A stretch of DNA of 64,000 nt, taken from the NCBI GenBank assembly GCA_963665865.2, contig CAXXWF010000001.1, positions 2,790,001 through 2,854,000 of the forward strand. Reading direction: 5' to 3'. The position numbers were made by a program, and so were the translations under genes. This document shows, piece after piece, positions 1 through 10,030 of the stretch. Numbering within the stretch: the first letter of the stretch is position 1; the number at the start of each line of letters is the position of its first letter. A model generated the notes under the pieces. That model searched no databases, was not told the origin of the DNA, and saw only the letters and a list, made by a program, of their open reading frames with translations. This stretch comes from PHAA01 sp963665865. GTDB lineage: Bacteria > Bacillota > Syntrophomonadia > Syntrophomonadales > Syntrophomonadaceae.

Positions 1-1039
1 TTTTGGCTGAAACAAAAAAGCCAACTTTTTGGCTTCCATGATTATGGTCAATAAGATCCGCTTTGTTAAGCACGGTAAGGATTTTATCGTCTGCTGCCCC
101 CAATTCCTGAAGTACCTTCTCCACCACCTGCATTTTTTCAAGATAATCCGTACCCGATGCATCCACAACATGAAGGAGTAGATCGGCATCCACTGTTTCT
201 TCCAGAGTGGAACGAAAAGCAGCCACAAGATGGTGGGGTAGATTCTGGATAAAACCTACCGTATCTGTAATGAGAACATCCCTTCCCGAGGGCAGCGATA
301 TTTTTCGGGTGGTAGTATCCAGGGTTTGGAAAAGTCGCTCATCCGCAGCGACTTGCTCGTTTCCGGAACGATGAGCATTTATACACAGGGAATTAAACAG
401 CGATGATTTTCCAGCATTAGTATATCCGACCAGAGAGATAGTCTTTAGTCCGGCCCGCTGTCGCTGTTTGCGATGCAGCATGCGCGTATTCTCAACTTTT
501 TGCATCTGCTGCTTGATATCCTGGATGCGATTGCGAATCCGTCTTCGATCCAGTTCCAGTTTTTGTTCGCCGGCACCCCGTGTGCCGATGCCTCCGCCCA
601 ATCGGCTCATTTCGACTCCCCGCCCGGTTAACCTAGGTAATCGGTATTCCAGGTTAGCCAATTCCACCTGAAGTATACCCTCTCTGGTATGGGCTCTCTG
701 AGCAAAAATATCTAGAATCAGAATGGTTCGGTCTATTATTCTTGTCTCTACCGCTTCTTCCAGGTTGCGAAGTTGTACAGGTGAAAGTTCACTGTCAAAA
801 ATAACCAGGTCAGGTTCTAATTCTGCAACCAGTTGGATCAATTCCTCCACTTTACCTTTACCTATATATGTAGATGAATTTGGTCGATCTTTGGCCTGCA
901 CCATGGTGGCAATTACGATTCCTCCGGCCGCTTCGGTTAATCCCTGTAGTTCTTCCAGCGAAGATGCAAAATCAAAATCCTGTTCTTTCTTCAACTTTAC
1001 CCCGACTAAAACAGCCCTTTCGAGTTTACCCGTGTTCAC
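1..1039 (-). CDS. hflX: GTPase HflX, 3' end outside window
   Basis: Ribosome-associated GTPase of the HflX family, which splits or rescues stalled 50S/70S ribosomes. Read on the minus strand from a GTG at 1039. That GTG lies 7 bases after AGGAGG, whereas the in-frame ATG at 1045 is too close to the same site. The N-terminal HflX domain is followed by a coiled region, then the G domain with P-loop GYTNAGKSS, the switch region TLDTTTR, DTVGFIQNLP and the guanine-specificity motif NKAD. The reading frame is open to base 1, so the C-terminal part is missing. The downstream neighbour on the same strand is outside the window; ygiQ lies upstream. Family assignment is certain. Confidence 0.95.
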   Translation of the reverse strand, partial: MNTGKLERAVLVGVKLKKEQDFDFASSLEELQGLTEAAGGIVIATMVQAKDRPNSSTYIGKGKVEELIQLVAELEPDLVIFDSELSPVQLRNLEEAVETRIIDRTILILDIFAQRAHTREGILQVELANLEYRLPRLTGRGVEMSRLGGGIGTRGAGEQKLELDRRRIRNRIQDIKQQMQKVENTRMLHRKQRQRAGLKTISLVGYTNAGKSSLFNSLCINAHRSGNEQVAADERLFQTLDTTTRKISLPSGRDVLITDTVGFIQNLPHHLVAAFRSTLEETVDADLLLHVVDASGTDYLEKMQVVEKVLQELGAADDKILTVLNKADLIDHNHGSQKVGFFVSAK

Positions 1040-1075
1040 CCACATTCCTCCTGCAAAATATTTGAATAAATTAAA

Positions 1076-2923
1076 TTATTTTCGTTTTTTTGTTTCTTTA
1101 TTTCCTGACCGATGATTCTTATGGCTGGTTGCCAATGAGGGTTTTCCTCGAACCAGAGCACGAGGGCTGGAACCGATCAAATCCTCACGGTCGCAGGCTA
1201 GCAAAGCTTCCCGAGCCAGACTTTGATTAGCCCGGTTGCGGTATTGCAGTAAGGCACGCTGCATTTTACGCTCAGAGTCCTGGCGGGGCACATAAACAAC
1301 ATTCCCATTCTCCGGATTGAGTCCCGTATAGTACATACAGGTAGAAACCGTCATGGGGGTAGGTGTAAAGTTTTGAACTTGTTCCGGGTAATACTGCAGT
1401 TGGTCACGTACAAACTCAGCCAATTCAACCGTATCCGATAAATCACAGCCCGGGTGAGCAGATATGAAATAAGGCACCAGATATTGGTCTTTTCCCAAAG
1501 CCTGGTTAACCTGCTTAAACTTGTCTATAAACCTTATATACTCCGATTTGCCTGGTTTATGCATTATTCCGGTGACCCGGGAGGCAACGTGTTCAGGAGC
1601 GATCTTTAACTGCCCTCCTACATGATACTGGCATAAGTCTTTCAGATACCGGCTGGATTTATCGCGGAGCACCAGATCATAGCGTATGCCCGAGGCCACA
1701 AAGATATGTTTGATTGTATTGATTTTTCGCAAACGCTCCCACAGTTTCACGGAAGGAGAATGGTCGGTATTAAGATTTTTGCATATACTCGGAAACAGAC
1801 AACTGCTCCGCCGACAATCAAAGCAAATCTCCTCCTTTAGCCCCCTTAACCCATACATATTGGCAGACGGTGCTCCGACATCGGGTATCGTTCCCTTAAA
1901 ATCACGGTGAGTAGCCAAATGGGAGGCCTCTCTGGCAATAGAATTAGGACTGCGGTTCTGAATAAACTTACCCTGATGCATACCCAGGGAACAAAAAGAA
2001 CAGCCGCCAAAGCAGCCCCGGTGGGTGACAATGGAGAACTGGACCGGCTCCAGACCCGGTACCCCTCCTAACTTTTCATAACTAGGGTGGTAACGACGTA
2101 TAAATGGCAGTCCATATATTTCATCCAACTGTTCGCTTGACAACGGCAAGGACGCTGGATTTTGAATGACCCAACGGTCACCATGCTTTTGAGCCATGGT
2201 ATGGGCGCAATAGGGATTGATTTCCTCCTGCATCATCCAGGCTGCCCGTGCAAAGACCCTTTTATCTCCTGCGGCTTCCTCAAAGGAAGGCAGTTCCCTG
2301 GCATCTGGAGGCATGTTTTTGGCCAGATAACAGGTTCCGCGCAAATTGCGCATATAAGCAATATTCTGACCGGCTTTAAGTCGGTTAGCTATTTCCAGCA
2401 GCGGATATTCTCCCATGCCAAAAACCAGCAGATCAGCCTTGCTGTCTAGCAGAATGGAGCGACGAACCTGATCGCTCCAATAATCATAGTGAGCCAAACG
2501 TCGCATGCTGGCCTCTACCCCGCCGATAACGATAGGCACCCCGGGATAAGCCTGACGAACCAAATTGCTGTAAACGATGGTGGCTCGGTCGGGCCGCAGT
2601 CCGGTTTTCCCACCGGGCGAATACATATCTTCCCGCCGTCTCTTCTTATCAGCCGTGTAATGATTGACCATGCTGTCCATGTTGCCCCCGGAAATAGCGA
2701 AAAACAGCCGGGGCTGGCCCAGACTCTTAATGTCATTCAGGTTGCGCCAGTCGGGTTGGGCGATAATGCCTACCCGGTAGCCTTTATCTTCCAAGAATCT
2801 ACCCAGGATGGCCGCAGCCCAGGCAGGATGATCGACATAGGCATCCCCACTCACGATTATTACATCCAGGTCGTCCCAGCCTCTTGAGATCATATCATTC
2901 TGGTTTACCGGTAAGAAGTCCAT
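1076..2923 (-). CDS. ygiQ: YgiQ-type radical SAM protein
   Basis: 615-residue member of the YgiQ (UPF0313) radical SAM family. An N-terminal B12-binding-like region (about residues 15-200, containing VIIVSGDAYVDHPAW) is followed by the radical SAM core with the cluster-binding motif GCFGGCSFC (CX3CX2C, near residues 304-311), and then the family's C-terminal region with a second group of cysteines (CFDCRRSSC). Length and domain order match full-length YgiQ proteins. The physiological substrate of the family is not established, so no reaction is assigned. It is separated from the ABC-F gene upstream by a structured intergenic region with a terminator, so it is probably a separate transcript. 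The C-terminal end is lysine-rich and low-complexity. Confidence 0.93.
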   Translation of the reverse strand: MDFLPVNQNDMISRGWDDLDVIIVSGDAYVDHPAWAAAILGRFLEDKGYRVGIIAQPDWRNLNDIKSLGQPRLFFAISGGNMDSMVNHYTADKKRRREDMYSPGGKTGLRPDRATIVYSNLVRQAYPGVPIVIGGVEASMRRLAHYDYWSDQVRRSILLDSKADLLVFGMGEYPLLEIANRLKAGQNIAYMRNLRGTCYLAKNMPPDARELPSFEEAAGDKRVFARAAWMMQEEINPYCAHTMAQKHGDRWVIQNPASLPLSSEQLDEIYGLPFIRRYHPSYEKLGGVPGLEPVQFSIVTHRGCFGGCSFCSLGMHQGKFIQNRSPNSIAREASHLATHRDFKGTIPDVGAPSANMYGLRGLKEEICFDCRRSSCLFPSICKNLNTDHSPSVKLWERLRKINTIKHIFVASGIRYDLVLRDKSSRYLKDLCQYHVGGQLKIAPEHVASRVTGIMHKPGKSEYIRFIDKFKQVNQALGKDQYLVPYFISAHPGCDLSDTVELAEFVRDQLQYYPEQVQNFTPTPMTVSTCMYYTGLNPENGNVVYVPRQDSERKMQRALLQYRNRANQSLAREALLACDREDLIGSSPRALVRGKPSLATSHKNHRSGNKETKKRK

Positions 2924-3002
2924 AAGATTCCTTTCAGATCATCATTGATTGCTGTCTTTTAGACACTCCATACGGTCATTATCCCATATTTCAGCCTTAA
3001 TT

Positions 3003-3030
3003 AAAAATAAGCGGGCTGCGTGCTCCGCTT
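3003..3030 (-). terminator. intrinsic terminator after ABC-F gene
   Basis: On the minus strand a stem AAGCGG/CCGCTT with a 10-nt loop is followed by ATTTTT. It lies about 90 bases downstream of the ABC-F stop and about 80 bases upstream of ygiQ. Further structure precedes it: GCTGCTG pairs with CAGCAGC and CGGT with ACCG, between 3040 and 3095. The whole segment could also be an attenuator leader for ygiQ. Confidence 0.55.
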
Positions 3031-3116
3031 AAGTCTCCGGGTTACGGTCCTTCATCAGTACTCTCAGTTGCTGCTGACTAGGCAGCAGCAATACCGATGC
3101 CCCTGGGGCCCGTTAA

Positions 3117-5033
3117 TTATAAATTAAATTCTTCTAAATCCAGATTAATAGTAGTCCACCGATCATAGACCTCTGCCAGCAGTTTAACCACCTGCTGATA
3201 TTCAGTATTGTAGAGTCGAGCCTTATCTTCATCATTATAGGTGGCTGGTTCGGAAAGAAGGGCTTCCAGCTCACTTTTCCTGTTTTCGGTCGTTATAATG
3301 CTGTCCTCCAGGGAGGCTAATTCTCGATTAAGTTTGCGCTGGACGCGCTTGCGTTCTTTTTCTTCTTCCCGTTGCTGCCAATCTGGCCTAACCAGCTTTT
3401 CTTTTAATTCACGTTTCTCTATGCTCAAGTTCTTTTCTTTTTCCACTTGTTTCTCATGGTAATAGCTGTAGTTGCCCAGGTAAAGTTCTGAATGACCATC
3501 TTTAATTGCAATAATCCGATCGGCTACCTGATCGATAAAATAACGATCGTGGGAAACCACGAGTATAGTTCCTTTAAAATGGCGCAGCATATTCTCCACT
3601 ACCTGGCAGCTGGCTATATCCAAATGATTGGTCGGCTCATCCAGGATTAGAAAGTTGGCACCGGAAAGGATGACTTTCAAGAATTCCAGCCTTCCCAGTT
3701 CACCGCCGCTTAAATCCCCTACCTTTTTAAAAACCTCGTCTTTACTAAACAACATCCCACCCAGCATGGTACGAGCCTCTTCCAGGGTAAGGTCGAAATT
3801 AAACAGTATTTCTTCAAGCAGCGTAACATTAGGATCGAGATCTTCATGTTCCTGTGAGAAACAGGCGATCTCAACCCTGCTGCCCAACCTGATCTCTCCC
3901 TGGTCGGGAGGGATTTGCCCGTTTATCAATTTGAGAAGGGTAGTTTTACCACATCCATTGGGACCTATAATAGCTAGTTTATCGCCCTTTTTAATCTTTA
4001 GGCTGACATTCTCCAGCAGTTTTAGTTCGTCATAAGATTTATATAATCCCTCAACGCTCAATACATCGTTGCCGCTTTCCTGGTTTATACTTATCTTTTT
4101 CTTGCGCAGACTGGCTTCCTGAACAGGTCCTTCCAAACGTTCCAGACGGTCCAGTTGCGACTCACGCCCTCTAGCCTGTTTGGACTTTATTCCCGCCTTA
4201 AAACGTCTAATGTAGTCTTCGGTTTTCTGGATATGCAACTGTTGTTTTTCATAAGCCCGCTGTTCAGCCAAGTCCTGAGCAGCTCTTTTTTGCAAGTAGG
4301 CGCTGTAATTACCCGCATATGATTTTAGCCGACCGCCGCGAAGTTCGGCTATATGAGTAGCAACCCGGTCCAAGAACATTCGATCATGGGAAACAACCAG
4401 GACTGTTCCGGCATAACCTAATATAAAATTCTCCAGCCACTCTACCGAAGCCATATCCAGATGATTGGTCGGTTCGTCCAGGAGAAGGATATCCGGTGCC
4501 AGAGCTAGAAGTCTGCCCAAGTTCAAACGGGTTTTCTGTCCACCGCTGAACGTTTCCAAAGGCTGCTGAAACTCTTCGGGCCCAAAACCGAGACCTGTTA
4601 GAATACGCCGAACCGTATTTTCGCAGGCATAACCGTTGGCCCGTTCATATTCCTCCGTAATACGAGCATATTGTTCCATGACCTTATCAAGATCTGATCC
4701 TGCCTGACCCATTTTAATTCCTAATTCTTGCAGCAGGTGTCGTTTCTCGATTAAGTTGGCAAAGATCTCCATTACCGCATCCCAGGCAGAAATGCCTGGC
4801 TGGATATCAGGCATTTGCGCCAAGCAGCCCAGAGATAATGTTGAGGATATCATAAGCTCACCGGCATCTGGCTGCAGCTCACCCGTCAGGCATCGCAGCA
4901 AGGTCGTTTTGCCCGAGCCGTTAAGCCCTACCAGACCAACCCGTTCCTTTTCCTGAACTGCAAGACTAACGCCCTTAAGTATCTCTTTATCCCCAAAAGA
5001 TTTATTTAAGTTATTTACCTGAAAAATAATCAT
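3117..5033 (-). CDS. ABC-F family ATPase
   Basis: 638-residue soluble protein with two ABC ATPase domains and no membrane segments, the ABC-F layout of translation factors and ribosome-protection proteins. Domain 1 has Walker A GLNGSGKTT, signature FSGGQKTRL and Walker B LLLDEPTNHLD. A charged linker follows, then domain 2 with Walker A GPNGCGKTT, signature LSGGELGRLEF and LILDEPTNHLD. The C-terminal extension is a charged, probably coiled-coil segment. An upstream in-frame start at 5111 adds 26 residues unlike the family. The ATG at 5033 gives the conserved beginning MIIFQVNNLNKSFG and is preferred. Factors of this class act on ribosomes in translation quality control or antibiotic resistance; which of these applies cannot be told from sequence. 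Confidence 0.92.
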   Translation of the reverse strand: MIIFQVNNLNKSFGDKEILKGVSLAVQEKERVGLVGLNGSGKTTLLRCLTGELQPDAGELMISSTLSLGCLAQMPDIQPGISAWDAVMEIFANLIEKRHLLQELGIKMGQAGSDLDKVMEQYARITEEYERANGYACENTVRRILTGLGFGPEEFQQPLETFSGGQKTRLNLGRLLALAPDILLLDEPTNHLDMASVEWLENFILGYAGTVLVVSHDRMFLDRVATHIAELRGGRLKSYAGNYSAYLQKRAAQDLAEQRAYEKQQLHIQKTEDYIRRFKAGIKSKQARGRESQLDRLERLEGPVQEASLRKKKISINQESGNDVLSVEGLYKSYDELKLLENVSLKIKKGDKLAIIGPNGCGKTTLLKLINGQIPPDQGEIRLGSRVEIACFSQEHEDLDPNVTLLEEILFNFDLTLEEARTMLGGMLFSKDEVFKKVGDLSGGELGRLEFLKVILSGANFLILDEPTNHLDIASCQVVENMLRHFKGTILVVSHDRYFIDQVADRIIAIKDGHSELYLGNYSYYHEKQVEKEKNLSIEKRELKEKLVRPDWQQREEEKERKRVQRKLNRELASLEDSIITTENRKSELEALLSEPATYNDEDKARLYNTEYQQVVKLLAEVYDRWTTINLDLEEFNL

Positions 5034-5129
5034 TATCCACCAACCACAACCAGGAATTTTATGCTCATCTATTTTATCACGTTCAAATAAGATTAGACAG
5101 AACTGAACCATTTGATAAATCTGTACTGA

Positions 5130-7010
5130 TTAAATCAAATGGTTATCTGGGGGAGAGTACCTTATCAACCTCGCAGAATTGAGCAGAACCACAACCGACC
5201 CTAGATTATGAGCTATGGCTCCTGTGATAGGGCTCAACCAACCAAGTCCGGATGCCAGTAAAGACAAGAGATTAAAACTTAACGCTAAAATAATGCTGAT
5301 ATGAATAGTATGTACTGTAGTAATACCCAGGCTTAAAAGATAGGGTAGTTTACTGAGATCATCGCTCATAAATGCAATATCTGCAGCTTCCAAAGCCGCC
5401 TCTGTTCCCATAGCCCCCATGGCAATGCCAATATCGGCTGCGGCCAGAGAGGGTGCGTCATTTATTCCATCCCCGATCATGGCTACCTTGTAGCCCCTTT
5501 GTTGATATTCTTTGATTATAGCCAGCTTCTGTACCGGTAATAACCCAGCTTGATACTTTTCGATTCCGCTCCGTTTGGCAACCTCACTCGCTACTTCATC
5601 ATTATCTCCGGTGAGCATTAGAAACTCCTTTATACCTGCTCTTTTAAGGGAATTAATCAGACCGTGAACTTCCGGCCGTATCACGTCTTGAAAATGAACC
5701 AGGCCGTAAATATTGTCGTTCTCTTTTACTACGAGGGTTTTAATACCCTGGAAATCACCTGGTAAACCGGAAGCCTCTATTACCTTTAAATCCCCTTCTT
5801 GAACGCTGCCTACGAAAGTCCTGGTCTCTGCAAAAATCGCTTCAACTCCTATAGCAGGAAAATCGTTCACCATTTGAGGTTCCTGTAATTCCAGCTTTTT
5901 TTCATGAGCCCAATCTATAACAGCGCGGGCCAGGGGATGGTTGGAGTACCTTTCTGTACTGGCTGCCCGAGCCATTACCTGTTCAGGAGTAGCGCCATTT
6001 AAAGGAGTAATGTCCGTCACCAATGGAGTCCCGGTAGTGAGGGTGCCGGTTTTATCGAAGATTATCATAGTGAGCCGGGCAACCTCTTCTAAGTAAGCAC
6101 CGCCTTTAATTAAAATACCATTTTGGGATGCATTGCCCAGAGCGGATATAATGGCGGTAGGAGCAGCCAGAATAAAAGCACAGGGGCAGCCTACGATCAG
6201 GATGGTGATAGCTCGGTAGAGGTCCCCGGATAAAAAGTATGTCAAGATAGCCAGGAATAATATTAACGGGGTAAAATAACGAGCATAGTGATCGGTGATT
6301 CGAAAGATTGGATCTTTACTGTTTTCAGTGTCCTGAACTAGTTTAATTAGTTTTCCCAGAGTGGTATCTTCTCCAACTTTTTCAACTTCGACTTCAACCA
6401 TTCCCGAATAATTCACAGTCCCGGAGTAAACTGCATCACCAATTGTCTTCTCCATCGGCAGAGATTCCCCGGTTAAGGACGACTCATTAAAGGATGCGTA
6501 GCCTCTTACTATTCTGCCATCGATCGGGACCTTATCTCCGGAACGGATTATTATCCGTTCCCCGGTCATTATCTCCATCGCAGGAACCGACACCTCAATG
6601 CCATTGCGGATAACCGTGGCTTGATCAGGATTCAGGCTGATCAGGGTGTTAATCGCCTGACGGGCTTTTTGGGAAGTGTACTCTTCGCATAATGAGCCCA
6701 GCAGCATGATCAAAGCAACCATTGCCGCAGGTAAATACTCCCCAATGATTACGGAAGCAACTATCGCCAGACTTACTAACTCGTCCACGTTAAGCTCCCT
6801 ATTAAGCATCCCGCGAATGGCACCTGCAATAATAGCGCCTCCCAGAATAGCAACCGCCACAAGAGCTGATATATGAGCCCACAGCAAATAATCATACCTG
6901 CTCAGAATATAGGCGGAAAGGATCAGCACAGACCCGGCAGATACGCGGTAGAATAAGTTCATTTGCAGCAGCTCTTTATAATTTCTGGTATTTGTGTAGC
7001 GGCCAATCAA
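5130..7010 (-). CDS. P1B-type heavy-metal transporting ATPase
   Basis: 626-residue metal-exporting P-type ATPase of the plasma membrane. It shows the transmembrane metal motif CPCAF in the sixth helix, phosphatase motif TGES, phosphorylation site DKTGTLTTG, nucleotide-binding SNHPLA and hinge GDGINDAPSL. It has no N-terminal HMA domain and starts straight at the first membrane helices. The last helix carries HNLGS and NSARL, not the acidic residue of classic Zn/Cd pumps, so the metal (Zn, Cd, Cu or Co) is left open. The start is a TTG at 7010 with AGGAGGAG upstream. It could form a transcription unit with the ABC-F gene 96 bases downstream. A 277-base gap separates it from feoB. Confidence 0.92.
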   Translation of the reverse strand: MIGRYTNTRNYKELLQMNLFYRVSAGSVLILSAYILSRYDYLLWAHISALVAVAILGGAIIAGAIRGMLNRELNVDELVSLAIVASVIIGEYLPAAMVALIMLLGSLCEEYTSQKARQAINTLISLNPDQATVIRNGIEVSVPAMEIMTGERIIIRSGDKVPIDGRIVRGYASFNESSLTGESLPMEKTIGDAVYSGTVNYSGMVEVEVEKVGEDTTLGKLIKLVQDTENSKDPIFRITDHYARYFTPLILFLAILTYFLSGDLYRAITILIVGCPCAFILAAPTAIISALGNASQNGILIKGGAYLEEVARLTMIIFDKTGTLTTGTPLVTDITPLNGATPEQVMARAASTERYSNHPLARAVIDWAHEKKLELQEPQMVNDFPAIGVEAIFAETRTFVGSVQEGDLKVIEASGLPGDFQGIKTLVVKENDNIYGLVHFQDVIRPEVHGLINSLKRAGIKEFLMLTGDNDEVASEVAKRSGIEKYQAGLLPVQKLAIIKEYQQRGYKVAMIGDGINDAPSLAAADIGIAMGAMGTEAALEAADIAFMSDDLSKLPYLLSLGITTVHTIHISIILALSFNLLSLLASGLGWLSPITGAIAHNLGSVVVLLNSARLIRYSPPDNHLI

Positions 7011-7287
7011 AAGAAACTCCTCCTTGATTATTGAGATTCCATATAAATCTCTACAATCTGGTTTATTGCCGATAAGGAGAACAAATGTAATATTTTTAGC
7101 AACCCCGTCCCAATCTAATTATCTGGCTTTTTCATATGCCTGCTGTGTTCTGAGATGCTACGCTTCGCCAGCTTATTCATATAATCAAATAGTATTATAA
7201 AGCCTATTTATTCTAATGACACACTCTTTTAGTTTGAGATAGGACAACATATGGACATTGCAGAACCATCTCATATTTCTGCTTGAT

Positions 7288-9417
7288 CTAGACCCCAATT
7301 CCCAATAGCAATCCTCCCCTGTAGACCAGGAAGGAAACCACCCAGGCCAGGACCAAAGTGTATCCAATAGTAAATAAGGGCCACTTCCAGGTATTGGTTT
7401 CTCTTTTCATTGTGGCAATAAAAACCATACAAGGAACATATAGTAATGTAAAGACCATAAGGACATAGGCTACCAGAGGTGTATACCCGGATTGTTCCCT
7501 GGCTCTATCGGCAAAACCTTGTACCGTTGACTCCTCTTCATTAGACAGAGCCTCTTCATCTTCTATACTGTAAAGGGTTCCCAGGGTACTAACCACCACT
7601 TCTTTAGCACCGAAGCCAGCCACCAGAGCTACACTCGTCTTCCAATCAAACCCTAATGGTGCAAATATAGGCTGAATAGCTTGGCCTGCTCGTCCGGCAT
7701 AACTGTTTTCCATCTGAGCGGTGGCACTTTCAAATTCTTGACCCTGCGCATCAACAGCGGGGAAGGTAAAGAGACCCCACATCAATATTGAAATAGCCAA
7801 AATTATGGTACCTGCTTTTTTAACATACAACCAGGCCCGTTCCCACATGTGAATTAATACTCCCTTCAGGGTTGGCCAGCGGTAAATGGGCAGTTCCATT
7901 ACGAAAGGTTCTGCATCACCAGGCAGGATCCAGGTGCGAAATACTTTGGCCATTATAATAGCTAAAACGATTCCCAACAAATATATTGAGAAAAGGATAT
8001 TCCCACCTGTTTGAGCCGGGAAAAAAGCCGCAATCAGCAGCGCGTAAACCGGTAGTCTGGCACCGCAGCTCATAAGAGGGGTAACCAGCATCGTTACCAA
8101 CCGGTCACGCTCATTTTCAAGGGTACGAGTTGCCATTAGTGCTGGGACTCCGCAGCCGAAACCTATCAGCATCGGAACAAAAGATTTTCCGTGCAAACCT
8201 GCCTTATGCATAATCTGATCCATGACAAAGGCGGCCCTAGCCATGTAACCTGTGCTCTCCAAAATGGTAATCCCCAGGAAAAGCAGCAGTATGTTAGGCA
8301 AAAAGACAATTACTCCACCTACCCCGCCGATAATACCGTCTACCAGCAACGAACGCAATAAGGTGTCATTCATGTTGGAACTAATCCAGTCTCCCAGAGC
8401 ACCAATTCCAGCATCTATCCAGTCCATGGGCGGAGCACCGAGGGTAAAAGTCAACTGGAAAAGCAGCCACATCAGGCCAAGAAATATCGGAATTCCAAGC
8501 ACTCTATTTAAAAGGATGTTATCTATTTTTTCTGTTATTGTAGCCCGGTCCAAAATGCCTACCTTGCAGACCTCGCGGCAAATACCGCGAATAAATGAAT
8601 AGCGGTCTTCTACCAGGGCTACTTCCAGATCATTCCCCAAAAGATTTTGTAAACGCAGGCGGCTTTGATCGGCATCTTTAAGAAAACCCTGCAAGTCTTT
8701 ATACTTAGCTATTGTACTGCACAATTCCTTATCATTTTCTAGAAGTTTGATTATTAGCCAACGCGAAGGCAGCGAAGCCGGAGAAAGGCTGCCATCATTT
8801 AGGGCAGCTGCTTCCTGATCGAAAAGCGGTGTGGTTTTTAGTTTTTCCAGGAGGATATCTACCTCTGTTTCGACCTCCGACCGGTAGCGGACTTGTCTTG
8901 CCGATGGGTCAATCTGCCCTGAATGTTTCTGTATTATGCCTTCAAGAATATCCTTGACCCCTTCCCCTTTGGTACCTACCGTTCGTATTACCGGAGCACC
9001 TACAAGCTGGGATAATAGACTATAATCAATTTGGAATTGGTTCTTTTCGGCTACATCGGCCATATTCAGCACCAGCAGCATTGGAACTTCAAGTTCCTTA
9101 AGCTGCATAGTAAGATAAAGATGGCGTTCCAGATTAGATGCATCAATTATATTGACCACAATATCAGGCTTTTCCTGAACTATTACCTGGCGTGCCACTA
9201 CTTCATCGGGTGAGTAGGCAGAGAGTCCGTATGTTCCTGGAAGATCAATTACGGTGATATCGTGATCCTTATACTTTACATGGCCCTCTTTTCTTTCCAC
9301 GGTTACTCCGGGATAATTGCCTACGTGCTGACGTCCGCCGGTCATGGCATTAAATATGGTAGTTTTTCCTGAGTTAGGATTGCCCGCCAGAGCAATCACG
9401 ATGTCTTTATCTTTCAT
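7288..9417 (-). CDS. feoB: Ferrous iron transporter FeoB
   Basis: 709-residue GTP-gated Fe(II) permease. The N-terminal G domain carries GNPNSGKTTIFN (P-loop), DLPGTYGLS (G3) and LNMAD (G4). A helical insertion domain runs to about residue 285, followed by the membrane part with Gate motifs, including GFGCGVPA with the conserved gate cysteine. It lies in the operon feoB-associated gene, feoA, feoB on the minus strand, 21 bases after feoA. The predicted regulation is iron repression through the operator sites at 9971-10045. Length is slightly above that of short FeoB proteins and nothing is missing. Confidence 0.97.
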   Translation of the reverse strand: MKDKDIVIALAGNPNSGKTTIFNAMTGGRQHVGNYPGVTVERKEGHVKYKDHDITVIDLPGTYGLSAYSPDEVVARQVIVQEKPDIVVNIIDASNLERHLYLTMQLKELEVPMLLVLNMADVAEKNQFQIDYSLLSQLVGAPVIRTVGTKGEGVKDILEGIIQKHSGQIDPSARQVRYRSEVETEVDILLEKLKTTPLFDQEAAALNDGSLSPASLPSRWLIIKLLENDKELCSTIAKYKDLQGFLKDADQSRLRLQNLLGNDLEVALVEDRYSFIRGICREVCKVGILDRATITEKIDNILLNRVLGIPIFLGLMWLLFQLTFTLGAPPMDWIDAGIGALGDWISSNMNDTLLRSLLVDGIIGGVGGVIVFLPNILLLFLGITILESTGYMARAAFVMDQIMHKAGLHGKSFVPMLIGFGCGVPALMATRTLENERDRLVTMLVTPLMSCGARLPVYALLIAAFFPAQTGGNILFSIYLLGIVLAIIMAKVFRTWILPGDAEPFVMELPIYRWPTLKGVLIHMWERAWLYVKKAGTIILAISILMWGLFTFPAVDAQGQEFESATAQMENSYAGRAGQAIQPIFAPLGFDWKTSVALVAGFGAKEVVVSTLGTLYSIEDEEALSNEEESTVQGFADRAREQSGYTPLVAYVLMVFTLLYVPCMVFIATMKRETNTWKWPLFTIGYTLVLAWVVSFLVYRGGLLLGIGV

Positions 9418-9438
9418 TATAAATTCCCCTCCAGCGAT

Positions 9439-9663
9439 TTATTCTAAAGCTATGGTATCCGCCTCTTCCTTGCGCAGAGACAGATGAAACCCTTGGCATT
9501 TAATCTCTACGGGGTCACCCAGGGGCGCACAACGTTCCATGATAAGTTCCACTCCAGGTACTAGCCCCATTTCAACGATGCGGCGACGGGTGCTGCCGTG
9601 ACCATTGATGGCCTTAATTCGAGCACGCTCACCAGGGATAAGCTCTTTCAGAGTACGGGTCAT
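9439..9663 (-). CDS. feoA: FeoA-type SH3-like protein
   Basis: 74-residue FeoA, the small SH3-like partner of FeoB. It starts at the ATG at 9663, 8 bases after GGAGG. The upstream in-frame start at 9684 would include the ribosome binding site and is rejected. The conserved features are the turn GERARIKAINGHGSTRRRI, the LVPG loop and APLGDPVEIK. It sits directly upstream of feoB. The C-terminal domain of the regulator at 10255-10884 is closely similar to this protein. Confidence 0.95.
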   Translation of the reverse strand: MTRTLKELIPGERARIKAINGHGSTRRRIVEMGLVPGVELIMERCAPLGDPVEIKCQGFHLSLRKEEADTIALE

Positions 9664-9766
9664 ATTGCTCACCTCCACAACCAATTATCTTTTCGTTAGG
9701 ATTTAGCAGTTTTTCTATCAATTGCATTACTTTTTATAATCATCATTTTTCACTAATTGAAATGGG

Positions 9767-9952
9767 TTAGATCCGGTTCGAATTATTGGCCCTATCTGAA
9801 ATTTCGCGGCTAGAGCATGATTTAGAGCACATACCACAATCACAAGAACTCTGTGCCTCTTTGCCACTAACCGTATCCACCAGTTTTCTTGCCCTGAAGC
9901 AAATAATTGCTAAGGCCATCAAACCAATTACCACTAAAATGATTGCTTCCAC
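9767..9952 (-). CDS. FeoB-associated Cys-rich membrane protein
   Basis: 61-residue protein with one N-terminal membrane helix (IILVVIGLMALAIIC) and a cysteine-rich tail (SCDCGMCSKSC). This is the layout of the small FeoB-associated Cys-rich proteins that accompany feo operons. A GTG start at 9952 is chosen because GGAGG lies 8 bases before it; the ATG pair at 9965-9970 overlaps the operator and has no ribosome binding site. It is the first gene of the feo operon. The cysteines could bind ferrous iron or an Fe-S cluster; that is inference. Confidence 0.85.
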   Translation of the reverse strand: MEAIILVVIGLMALAIICFRARKLVDTVSGKEAQSSCDCGMCSKSCSSREISDRANNSNRI

Positions 9953-9970
9953 TGAATTCACCTCCATCAT

Positions 9971-9992
9971 AATGTTAGGCTACCCTAACATT
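9971..9992. promoter_or_regulatory. DtxR/IdeR-type operator of feo operon
   Basis: Perfect inverted repeat AATGTTAGG-CTAC-CCTAACATT (9-bp arms, 4-bp spacer). Its core TTAGG...CCTAA matches the DtxR/IdeR operator type. It overlaps the -10 region of the feo promoter, a position suited to repression by the DtxR-FeoA protein encoded upstream. Confidence 0.8.
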
Positions 9993-10019
9993 ATGAGCAA
10001 AATAAAAATCATCTATCAA
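9990..10019 (-). promoter_or_regulatory. feo operon promoter
   Basis: On the minus strand TTGATA (10014-10019) is followed, after 18 bases, by CATAAT (9990-9995). The -10 box overlaps the DtxR-type operator. Confidence 0.55.
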
Positions 10020-10030
10020 TACAACAGAAT

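Noticed and set aside
7185..7367. Short minus-strand open frame downstream of feoB
   Set aside because: Overlaps the feoB 3' end in another frame and lacks a ribosome binding site.
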